From the NCBI GenBank assembly GCA_026419775.2, contig JAOPGA020000522.1, positions 1 to 57,611 on the forward strand: a stretch of DNA of 57,611 nucleotides, written 5' to 3'. Positions 19,817-29,727 of the stretch are shown here, piece after piece (the stretch's first letter is position 1; every line of letters starts with the position of its first letter). Below the pieces are notes generated by a model, which was not told the origin of the DNA, ran no database searches, and saw only the letters and a list, made by a program, of their open reading frames with translations. A program made the position numbers and the translations under genes. Origin of the DNA: Acrasis kona (taxonomy: Eukaryota > Heterolobosea > Eutetramitea > Acrasida > Acrasidae).

Positions 19817-22800
19817 ATGTCTCTCCCTAATCAACAAGAATTTGAGCAAGTATTGGCGAATATCCTCGCTCCTGATAACAACATTCGAATACAAGCAGAA
19901 GGATACTTTAATGCTGCAAAAGCAAATCCAGATTATTGCGTATCCTCTTTATTACACACAATGAGAAACTCTCAACAATTAGAGGTATGTACCGTGTTCA
20001 ACATTCCATTCACAAACATCATCTAGTTGAGGAGTTTAGCTTGCGTCCTCTTGAAGAAATGTATCGCCAAGACTGAGGACTCTTTGTATCCCAAACTATC
20101 ACCCCAGGTCAAGGAGAAGGTCAAGACAGATTTGATCAACGCCTTGGCTGAGGAGAAAGTCGATAACATTCGCAGTAAACTTGCATACACAGTGGCCGGG
20201 TTTGTTTCTGGACTCATCGAAAATGGAGAATATCCAGAATTCATTCCGCTAATGTTCAAATGGGCAGCCAGTCCAGATGCCAGCATTAGAGAGAGCGCAT
20301 TGGCCGTATTCAATCAATTGGCCACATACTTGTTGAACAAGGGAATAGCACCGTACCTAACCAACATTCGCGAAATGCTCACGTTCTGTCTATCAGACAA
20401 TCAAAATGAAAAGGTACGCGAACGTGCTCTTCTTACATTTCTCTCATCATTAGGTGCGATTGGCAGCATTGGAAGCTTCTTCTTCGGTCATTCTCATTTT
20501 GGAGAAGAATCAATTCGCTGCATTCCAAGACCTGATTCCATTGATGTTAAATTGTTTGGCGCTAGAGCTCAACCAAGGAAATATATACGAAGCATCGAGC
20601 GCCATCGAATCACTGATTGAAATCGCAGTCAGCAAGGCCAGTTTCTTCAGCAAGCACGCCACTCAAGTGATGGGCGCCATGTACATGATTGCAAAAACCG
20701 ATAATCTAGACGACAGCGTTCGTCACCTGGCCATGGAGTTCATGATCTCGTTGATCGAGACCGCTCCATCCTTCGTCAAGAAGTTACCTCAATTCGTGGA
20801 TCAAATCTTCCCCCTTTGCATGAATCTAATGTTGGACTTGGAAGACGAGGACGAATGGAGCGAAGTGTTCGAAGACGACGAGATGGATCTCACCAATTAC
20901 GACGTGGGGCTCGAATCTCTGGATCGCTTGGCGTTAAGCATCGGCGGATCCCTGGTGCAACCCGTCGCCTTCAAAGTGATTCCACAATACTTGAATCAAT
21001 CCACCTGGAAGCACAAACATGCGGGTCTCATGGCCATCGCACAGACGGCAGAAGGATGCGTGGAGGAATACGAAGCACATTTGAAGGACCTGGTCAACAT
21101 GGTGCTCAGCATGTTCAAGGACGAACATCCGCGCGTACGTTACGCAGCCATCCACTGCGCCGCTCAATTAAGCACCGACTTTAGCGGACAATTACAATCT
21201 CAATACCATCAATTGGTGATGCCCGCATTACTAGGTGCCATGGACGATCCTGTCAGCAAGGTCCAATCGCACGCAGCGACCGCCATCGTCAACTTTGTGG
21301 AAGATTGCGAGAACAAGTACATCCAGCCATACTTAAATTCCATCCTCAACAAATTGCTCCAATTGCTGATGAGCGGCAGGAGATTCGTACAGGAACAATC
21401 CCTATCGGCCATCAGCGCCGTGGCCGATTGCAGCGAACAATTATTCCAAAACTATTACGATCACATCATGCCGTTCCTTAAACAAATCCTCGGCAACGCC
21501 ACCAACAAACAAGACCGAATGTTGAGAGCGAGAGCCATCGAGTGCGTGAGTTTGATCGCCGTGGCGGTGGGCAAAGAAAAATTCAGCAACGACGCCATGA
21601 GCATCATGGAATGTTTCATCAAGACTCAACAATCGAACATGGAGAACGACGATCCACAAGCACATCACTTGTTGCAGGGATGGACCAGAATCGCAAGATG
21701 CATGGGTCAAGATTTCGTTCCCTATTTGAAATTCGTGATGCCTTCGTTGTTGGCGAGCGCGAACATCAAGCCAGAAGTGGTGATTGCGGACGTTGACGAC
21801 GACGATCAAAACGAAGAGGAAGGAATGGACAGCGTGACCATCAGCATCAGAGGAGTCGGCGACAAGCGCATCAGCATTCGCACCAGTAACTTGGAAGAAA
21901 AAGCATTAGCGTGCAGCATGTTATATTCCTACGTGTTCGAGCTCAAGGACGGGTTCATCGACTACGTGGAAGAGGTGGCCAAAATCATGGTGCCGCTGCT
22001 CAAATTTGCCTACGTGGAAGAAATCAGAGAAACATCGGGCACGGTCATGCCCCAATTACTATCCTGCGTGAGGATCGCCGCAGAAAAAAAGAAGGCCGAT
22101 CCAGCGATGATCAAACAATTGTTGGATTTTATATTCGAGACCATGTTGGAGAGCTTGAGCGTCGAACCGGAGGTGCGCACCGCCACCATCCTAGTGGAGA
22201 GCTTGTTGGATTGTATCAAGGTGGTGGGCGATCAATGCCTCAACGTGGATCAACTGACCCGACTGTGCGCCATGTTAAAGATGAAAATATTAGCGAGCGC
22301 CACCAAGCGCCAAGAGCTGGAAAAGGAGAATCGACAAGAAGACGACGAAGAGGAACAGGATCGAATCGACGAGGACCAAATGATGGAGGAACAATTCTTG
22401 ACCACCGTTGCCGAATTAGTGGGCGGAATCATGAAATCACATTCCGCCACATTTATTCCATGCTTCCAGGAGCACTTGTGGGACACGTACGTCAACATGT
22501 TGAAACCAGAATATAGCAACGACGAGCACCGAATCAGCTTGTGCGTGATTTGTGATTACGTGGAGAATAGCAAGGGAGCGTGCGTCGATCACTACAAGAC
22601 GATCGTTCCTGCCTTGTTGGCGTATAGTCAGAGCGATAGCGCAGAGGTGAGACAGGCTGCAGTGTATGGATTGGGCGCATGCGCGCAGTATGGAACCGAT
22701 AGTTATAACCCGGCGGTTGCAGACAGCGTGAGGGCGTTGATCACCAGCATCAAGAGGAGCGATGCGCGCGTGGACGTGAATCAAGCGGCGACTGCCAATG

Positions 22801-23189
22801 CGGTGAGCGCTCTGTTCAAGTTCATTCAACACAAGGGTCATTTGGATGTTTGTAAACCAGTAGAGCTGATGCCAATCTTTTTGGAGAGCTTGCCAGTCGG
22901 TGGAGACGTGATCGAGAGCAAGATTGTACACGAAAATTTAGTCAAGATGATTACTGCCAATAATCCACTGGTGTTGGGAGAGGCAAGTAGTAATTTACCA
23001 AGATTGTTGAGAATCTTTTCCGAAATTGTGGATACGCATTTGGTAAATGACGAAACTCAAAAACAAATTATACAAATTTTGAATCAGCTCAATTCTCAAC
23101 CACAAATGATGCAACAAGCTGCTTCTTTTTTAACACCGGATCAAATAAGCAAGTTATCAAAGGCCATTCAACGCCCTGCTGCTGAATAA
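19817..23189 (+). CDS. IPO5: Importin-5 / importin beta-3 (RanBP5, Kap121 family)
   Basis: Nuclear import receptor that carries ribosomal proteins and other cargo through the pore and is released by RanGTP. Exons 19817-19984, 20027-20413 and 20454-23189 give 1096 residues, essentially the length of human IPO5 (1097). Introns are 42 and 40 bp. HEAT repeats run throughout; diagnostic blocks include VRLAALEASS at the exon 2/3 join, YDVGLESLDRLALSIGG, HPRVRYAAIHCAAQLSTDF, ECVSLIAVAVGKEKF, DDPQAHHLLQGW, SNLEEKALACSMLYSYVFEL and AEVRQAAVYGLGACAQYG. The acidic insert after the middle HEATs (EEEQDRIDEDQMMEE) is also typical. Exon 3 between about 20,800 and 22,900 is clearly richer in G/C, especially at third positions, than neighbouring genes, perhaps reflecting high expression. 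The stop overlaps AATAAA. Confidence 0.96.
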
Positions 23190-23190
23190 A
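23185..23190 (+). terminator. AATAAA overlapping the stop codon of IPO5
   Basis: GAA TAA A gives AATAAA across the stop. Only 13 bases separate this stop from the stop of the minus-strand gene that converges on it, and that gene also has AATAAA starting in its stop codon (TAAATAAA on the minus strand). Confidence 0.45.
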
Positions 23191-23202
23191 AAAAAATTTT
23201 AT

Positions 23203-26200
23203 TTAAATGATTTGTTGTAATGATTGTTTGATGGTGTGGTTGGTGATGAATTGTGAGTAGATGATGTGTTGGTTGGATTTTGATTGGGTGCTGAGTGCTC
23301 TCATCATGTTGCCGTATTGTTGACCGCACGTGATGAGGTGTTGTTTGATTTGTGATGAGATGGTGTCGTGGATGGTTTGGTCCTTGAATAATTCTCTGAT
23401 TGCTTGTTGGGTTGTGATGGGGTGTAGTGGTGGTGTAGGTAGGTCGTTGTTGTCTAGTAGATGGATGGGATAGTGTTCTATGCTGGAGAGTACTTGTTCT
23501 AGATAGGCGGCTCTGTTCCCAACAATGGTTGATGACAAGTCTCTGATGAGGTCGCATTGATTGGATATGATATCTCTGCTACTAGAGGATGCCAGGAATG
23601 AATAAAGTATGGGATCTGATGTTTGTTGGTTTGGAAGTGAGATGGCGAGTGGGGGAGGGGCAAGAGGATTGAATTCTGTTTCCAACAGGTATTTGCAAAT
23701 TTCTTCGCACTTTTCAGAAGGGCATTGGTTCATTATCAAGTGTTCTGACAATCTTGCAGCCTCTGTGTTTAAAGCATGTTCATAATTAATAGAGTCTGTT
23801 TGTAGAGTCTCTACACCATACCTGATATCGACAATACCACAAGCGTCTTGATATATCATGCACATGGACTGGATTATGTTGGACAGATTAGAGTCATTCT
23901 CAAACAGAGATGTAATGTCAGGCTGATTAACAAGAAGTGGAAATAAACCATTAGTTACAATACTAAAGCACCATTGTGTGGTGGCATATTCGTGATCTGG
24001 ATACAATACTTTAAATATCAGATATTGATATGTATTGGTCAGCTCTCTCTTTATGTCTGATCTGGACGTCAAGATTATTGCGTCCTGACTCGGCGTTACA
24101 ATAAGCCGACCACCACATGATGTTTCCAAGTCATCAATGAGATCTTCAAAATCTCTTTCGTCTCCAGGTTGATCGTTTATTGGTTTATTAATTACATGGT
24201 CTTTTAGAACCAATAAAGAGGAATAAAGAGAATTCAGTCTTTCTTTTTCTTTATTATAATGGTCAATACCTTTATTAACTTGTTCCATTCTGGTCAAGTC
24301 ATGATAAATATTGGACTGTTGAAATGTAGCTACTGCATCGCTGCTGAACTGATACAACTGATCAAGTTGAGATAACATTTCTTGATTTCTCACAATAGAG
24401 TCGTCATCATCTAAATGCACACCTGAAAGATTAAAACTTTTGAGTTTTTTAATTCTTTCACACAATTCATCAACAAGTTTAATCTCTCTTACAACATCAC
24501 TAGGTAATTTTATTTTTAAATTTTTATAACGATCTTGTTTAGAGTTTAATACATCAACAGTAACTCGAGCGAAATATGAATCTCGGTTACTCAAAATTGA
24601 TTCATACCCATTTTTATTGATTTGTTCAAGAATTGAGTCGAGCATCCTGATATGATCCTTTCTCTGATCTAACATATTGCAGTAGCTACCATATTCTTGA
24701 TACAAGTTATCATCAACAAAATCCAGAAAATGTTCATATTCGAAGTCAAATTGTCTTAATTTGAGTAGATTTGAATGAAATGTTTGAGATTTTATGTTTA
24801 GTATTTGATCCAATAGGTTTCTATTTGTAAGTTCTGTTTCTATTTTGGAGATCACCACATGACACACGTGCATAACATCATGAACATTTACAATATTTTG
24901 GTCAATTATCTCAACAAGTTTTTGAAGTGCACCCAGCATACGAAAGCTTTCATAAAAGCATTCAGCATGTAAAGATACAAATTTATTTACATCAACTTTT
25001 TCATCAAACACCACAACTTGCTTCATTAATTCTTCAAACAGCAGATCAACATTTTCAGTGGAGGAGCCTTCAGTTAAATCCCTTCTCAAGCCAACCCAAA
25101 TCGGATCGTCAATAGGCTTCTCTAACAGTATATAGATAGCATCAAGACGAGAGATCATTAATTGTTGCAGAGGACGACATTTCAACAACAAGTGTGAATA
25201 CTTCAATTCGTTCTTTTTGAATTCCTTGTAAACACTGCTTATGAGACAAGAAATAAATTTACTTTGTAAACAAGTTAAATCATAAACACGATCAAACATT
25301 TTTCGATCATGATGTATTTTACTTTTCTTTCTCTTTTCTTGAAACAAGTAATCTAAAAGTACTTCATATGTAGAATGTTCATCCCCAACTTGGTCAACCA
25401 AATTGATGAAAGGTAATGAAGGCGTTCCAAGGCAGCAACGAAGAGCTCTTGACATAAATGGAGAATGTTCTTTTTCTTGTTTGATGCGTTGAAATTGTAG
25501 TTGATGGGCAACAGCTGAATTGATTTGACTGTTTGATGGCAGCACTTCCGTTAAATGTGAGATTAATGTTGATAAGGAATCATAATGTTGTGGAATGGTA
25601 TTTGTGTTGACACCATGTGAGAGTTCGTCGTTGTTAGTTTGTGACTGGAACGAAAATCCTTTTGATTTGTTTAACTTTGGTGGATCTCCTTCTAGAACTC
25701 CTACAAGTGATCTTAGTGCTGGATTCAAGTTCCAAACTGTCTTTATGCTCTTGTTGTACTCTGTGATGGTCGAATTAACTCTATTTTTTACTCTTGTTTG
25801 TATGGACTCAATGTAAGATAATTGTTTGATGTGGTCCGTTGCTTTGGAAACAATTTGGACGTCACTAAAAATGTTAATCAAGACGAAAAGAGTTCTTACG
25901 TCATTTGAGGAAGGTAATCATAAATGGATTTTCTATAGTTCATTAGCTCTGAGGTGTTTTGGTTCTTGATGGTTTCAAAGTAACTGGGTTTTGTTTTCTG
26001 CTGTCTAAACTCGGACGTCCAATCTAATTTTATCACTACATTCTTTGACTTTTCACTACTGATCGGTTTTGGTTCGACTTCTGACACATCACCACAAAAA
26101 TATGAAATGCGACCAAGCAAAAAGTCACGTGACGGTTGTTTATTAGATGAGATAATTGAATAAAGTTCTCCCAAACGACGCTCCCACACATGTTCAAGGA

Positions 26201-26816
26201 ATGTCGACTTCATTTTGGACAAATCAACTTTTTGGACGATGAGCAATAACTCTTTTGAGGATTTACTTAACAAAGCTTCTTGATTTTTCTTGATTTCAGA
26301 TTCTATTAGTGCTTGTCGAATGGATGTTATAGGTATAGTTACTTCCGATCCTAATTGATTCGATAGTAGTTGTAAGCTTTCTGGTATGTTCCTACAAATC
26401 AAATCCACTTCAGACAATGTTTGTGTGAAAATGCTTTGAATGGTCGTTAAAAGTAAGTTCTTGTCTGAACACGGGGTAAAGGGTAAAATCACGTTCGAAT
26501 CTATTGTTGAAAGACAGTGACTCATCCAACTTTCAACTGCAGTATTGTTTATTGTGCTGCAAGTAGTATCAAAGCTGTTTTTTATGAGTAATTCCTGTTC
26601 ATTTGAGTATTGTTCGATGGATAATTGAATTACAAACACAAAATACCATGTGATTTCAGATGATTTTTGTGATTGGAATGATTGCAAAAGAAGTTGCGTC
26701 CGCTTCGATCCTAAAGTTTTGTCGCATGTCCGCCGAAAAAAATCGTATAGTTTCGATAAGGTGTCTTTTCTAGTAAGCAGTTCCCTCACACAACTTGAGT
26801 ATCGTTGAAAGTTCAT
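23203..26816 (-). CDS. Large helical protein of unknown function
   Basis: Two exons on the minus strand, 25900-26816 and 23203-25864, joined across a 35-bp intron (GTAAG..GATTAAC..TTTTTAG) to 1192 residues. I start at MNFQRYSSC (26816). The frame is open to an ATG at 26945, but the extra 43 residues are a chance-looking hydrophobic run over a TATTTATATTATAAT segment that is more likely promoter. The product is almost entirely helical with no known motif, no signal peptide and no catalytic signature (e.g. IESIQTRVKNRVNSTI; HVCHVVISKIETELTNR). The size and helical rod character would suit a tethering-complex or microtubule-associated (augmin-like) subunit, but I cannot show homology. The C-terminus is Pro/Ser-containing and ends near IPO5. 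Confidence 0.65.
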
Positions 26817-27020
26817 GCGCAAAGCATATTTTTTTGTAATAAAAGTTACAAAAAAACAATACAAGAAGCACATCAATAAAAGCATAGTATTATAATATAA
26901 ATAAATACGTTTATTGTCATATTGTACCCAATCTTGGTTGGTCATGATCGCCTAGATTACATTAATGTAGAAGAAAGCAAACAATCTGTGACAGGAAGTA
27001 AACCAACACCATCGGATCAT

Positions 27021-29369
27021 CTACAGAAGAGGATCTACTCCCTCCGTGAATATTTGCGAACATGCTTCTTTAAACTCCTGCGCATCCATTAATCTTCTTA
27101 CAGTGTCTGACATGTTAATCAAAGCCGCCTTCATTAAACCATCGAGTAGGTTCTTTGCCGTAAAATTACTTTCATCAGTAAGTTTATCCCTAATCGATTC
27201 ACACATTTTCTCTTGTAAGTTGACCGCCTTGGATCCGTTTATATCACAAAAATCATTGTATATACGAAGTGCAGCCTTCTTCCTCTCTGAGATGTCATCT
27301 ATTTTCTTGTAACTCTCAACTGCTTTAAATAACTCAAAATTTTCGGACGAATATTCTTTTGTGCACTGCTTCTCAAGTAAGGATCGGAGACGTACATTAT
27401 TCACGATATCAATAGGATCCATTTTACTGATCTGTGCCTCACATTGATCAACAATTTTATTACACAACTTTAACATATTGGAACAGACTTGATCTGATGG
27501 GTCCAGTTCAAGTACAACGTGAAGAGCTTGAGACGCCTTATAATAACGACGCTCAGAGAATGCTCTCGTAGCATCATTAAACAATTTAGATGTTTTCTTT
27601 TTATTCTGCTCTTCTACATCATACATTTCATAAATATCAACCGTCTTCTTGTGTCTGTCACTACTTGACCCCAAAGATCTCAAATTCACAGTTCCACTCA
27701 CATTCCCACTCAACACAATAGACGCACCTAACTTGTCATTTATACGCAACAAATCATGATTCAAACTAGTTTGGTCCGACAAAATAGCACCGTCCATACG
27801 TTCCTCCTCACCTACGGTCCCCACCAAAACTCTTGACGCATGGATCGCAATTCCCGTTTTCATGTTCTGATAATCAGGATCTTCATTTCTTATACGATTC
27901 AACATTCTGTTGATCTTTTGTGAAGCTTGTATTGCTTGCCTATTCTTTTTAAAAATAGCAGTAAACCCGTCGTGATTGTAACGGTCAACAAAACCCCGAC
28001 ATGACCTGACTTGAGGACACACTTGATTAAAAAGTTTATTAAGAAGATTTAAACCTTGAGTGGAAGAAAAATTATTGGTCCATTCCTCATAATTAGAAAT
28101 TTCTAACCTGAGCATGGTAATGTTACAATTGTTGTTCATACCTAAATGAACATCACTTAATTTTTTACACTTGATGAGATTCAAAAATCCTTGTGGGACG
28201 AACTTCCGGATGGAATTTTCTTGTAACCAATTTAACCGCCTCCATGGACCTGTGATGGCGAGCGACATTGCGTACGTGAGGGCGATTCCGACGGCCACGA
28301 AAACGACCAGCATCACTGATACAAAACTCAAAGTAAATGTTGATAAATTCTTCTTGTCGTCCGTGTTGCTTACATACGTCTGGTATATTTGTTCCAAAAT
28401 GTCTGCTGCAAGCTTTTCGTATACGCGGCTATCATCGGTGTAGTTCGAAAGGTCCAAAGTCTTTTGAATGAATTCTGTATCTCTCGTTGACCGCATGAAA
28501 CCGTAGAGGTTGTGTACTTTGATGAACGAGGAATTGCTGTTTAAAGTTTGGAAGAGATTCTTAACGTAAGATTGGTCGTTGTTCGTGAGAACATCATACA
28601 ATCCCACTCTGGTATAATCATAAGCCATCAAGTCGGCTCCAGAAAGTCTCATTGTGAAATTGCTCCATGCGTAGCTCACCAAAGAGTATCGACACTTGAT
28701 TACAGCATCTTCGTACTGCAGGGCAGCAACTGTGAGCGGTATGCTGGTATCGTCCGAGATTATTGAGGTGATGCTGCGAATCTTTTGTGCAGTTTTCTCG
28801 ATGAGGCTATTGTACGTACGTATGGCCATGTACGATTGTACTGGTAGGTCTTTCGCAGAAAGTGTGAGTGATCGTGCCTGTGCAAGGATTGTTTCATTTA
28901 TAAAAGCTTTGTATACGCTATGTTTTATTGCATTATTTGTGTCGTTGAATCGGCCTTGAAGTTCTGGAAGACTAGCAGCCTTGGTGAGCTTATAGGAACT
29001 CAAGAGCGAGTATTTTCCTGCTGCATCTCTTTCTTGAAAAAGAGTATTGCGTATATCCTGCATGTCCTTAACGTACTGTATAATAGAACTGGCTTCTTTT
29101 GAATGTGTGTATTGTGATATTTGAACTGAAATAATATAGGACGAAACGCATGTAAATCCTAAAGCGAGAAGCGAGCACATGACGATAAGTTTTAGTCCAA
29201 GTGGTAACCTCTCTACAATTCCCAAAACACCCCTCGCCTTGTATACTTCTGCTGAGCCAAAGAATGTACCTGTACTATTGATTTCAGAATCCGTTCGTTC
29301 ATCCGTAGACTTTTCGTCTGCTTCTGAAAAATAGGAATATGAACCTTCATCTCTCGATGAATAGAACAT
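27021..29369 (-). CDS. Membrane protein: NIT-like sensor, cyclase-like domain, RGS domain
   Basis: Intronless, 782 residues. A cytosolic Ser/Glu-rich start is followed by TM1 (~58-84), an extracellular helical region (~90-340) that begins with the NIT-type motif DIRNTLFQERDAAGKY, then TM2 (~345-372). Residues ~388-585 match the class III nucleotide cyclase scaffold (KFVPQGFLNLI ... VDRYNHDGFTAIF ... TGIAIHASRVLVGTVG). Catalytic residues are degraded: the first metal Asp is Glu in LRLEISNYE, and the usual GDxVNxASR block reads ILSDQTSLNHDLL, so adenylate/guanylate cyclase activity is doubtful. A TPR-like pair (~595-645) leads to an RGS domain (~652-770: LRSLLEKQCTKEYSSENFEL), which accelerates G-alpha GTPase. 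This suggests a receptor-like regulator linking a small-molecule or NO-related cue to heterotrimeric G proteins (inference). Confidence 0.8.
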   Translation of the reverse strand: MFYSSRDEGSYSYFSEADEKSTDERTDSEINSTGTFFGSAEVYKARGVLGIVERLPLGLKLIVMCSLLALGFTCVSSYIISVQISQYTHSKEASSIIQYVKDMQDIRNTLFQERDAAGKYSLLSSYKLTKAASLPELQGRFNDTNNAIKHSVYKAFINETILAQARSLTLSAKDLPVQSYMAIRTYNSLIEKTAQKIRSITSIISDDTSIPLTVAALQYEDAVIKCRYSLVSYAWSNFTMRLSGADLMAYDYTRVGLYDVLTNNDQSYVKNLFQTLNSNSSFIKVHNLYGFMRSTRDTEFIQKTLDLSNYTDDSRVYEKLAADILEQIYQTYVSNTDDKKNLSTFTLSFVSVMLVVFVAVGIALTYAMSLAITGPWRRLNWLQENSIRKFVPQGFLNLIKCKKLSDVHLGMNNNCNITMLRLEISNYEEWTNNFSSTQGLNLLNKLFNQVCPQVRSCRGFVDRYNHDGFTAIFKKNRQAIQASQKINRMLNRIRNEDPDYQNMKTGIAIHASRVLVGTVGEEERMDGAILSDQTSLNHDLLRINDKLGASIVLSGNVSGTVNLRSLGSSSDRHKKTVDIYEMYDVEEQNKKKTSKLFNDATRAFSERRYYKASQALHVVLELDPSDQVCSNMLKLCNKIVDQCEAQISKMDPIDIVNNVRLRSLLEKQCTKEYSSENFELFKAVESYKKIDDISERKKAALRIYNDFCDINGSKAVNLQEKMCESIRDKLTDESNFTAKNLLDGLMKAALINMSDTVRRLMDAQEFKEACSQIFTEGVDPLL

Positions 29370-29727
29370 CTAGGTTTGGCTGGCTTACAAAGAAAAATGG
29401 TATTGACAAAATCCTGCGGGACATTAAAAATTTACAACAAACGCTGAATTGGATATTCACATTCCATCGTACTATCCTCGTGACATCCAATGTTGTTTGG
29501 AAGGATGTCAAGGGGCATCGTAATTTGAGAACAAAATGGCTATGAGCGCATTGAAAGCTTTAATTGGTAACTACAATATCAAGATCTAAATTTGCTGACT
29601 CTTTAAATTTTCCTCATAAGATTTTAACTTGGTTGCTCCTCCTTAATATATTCATAAAATGCTACTATAAATAATAATAATATTTAATGTTGTTGATATT
29701 AGTCTTGTTATACAAAGTATCAATAAC
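29370..29727. other. Spacer, nothing recognised
   Basis: Upstream of the cyclase-like gene and downstream of the next minus-strand gene. A short plus-strand frame (29339-29545) overlaps the coding start antisense and has no support. The 29650-29720 part is a T/A-rich 3' region. Confidence 0.5.

Noticed and set aside
20816-22931. Several long frames on both strands inside IPO5
   Set aside because: Shadows of a GC-rich, securely identified coding exon.
26817-26945. 43-residue hydrophobic N-terminal extension of the large helical protein
   Set aside because: Lies on AT-rich promoter-like DNA (tatttatattataat); the internal Met at 26816 gives a normal soluble start.
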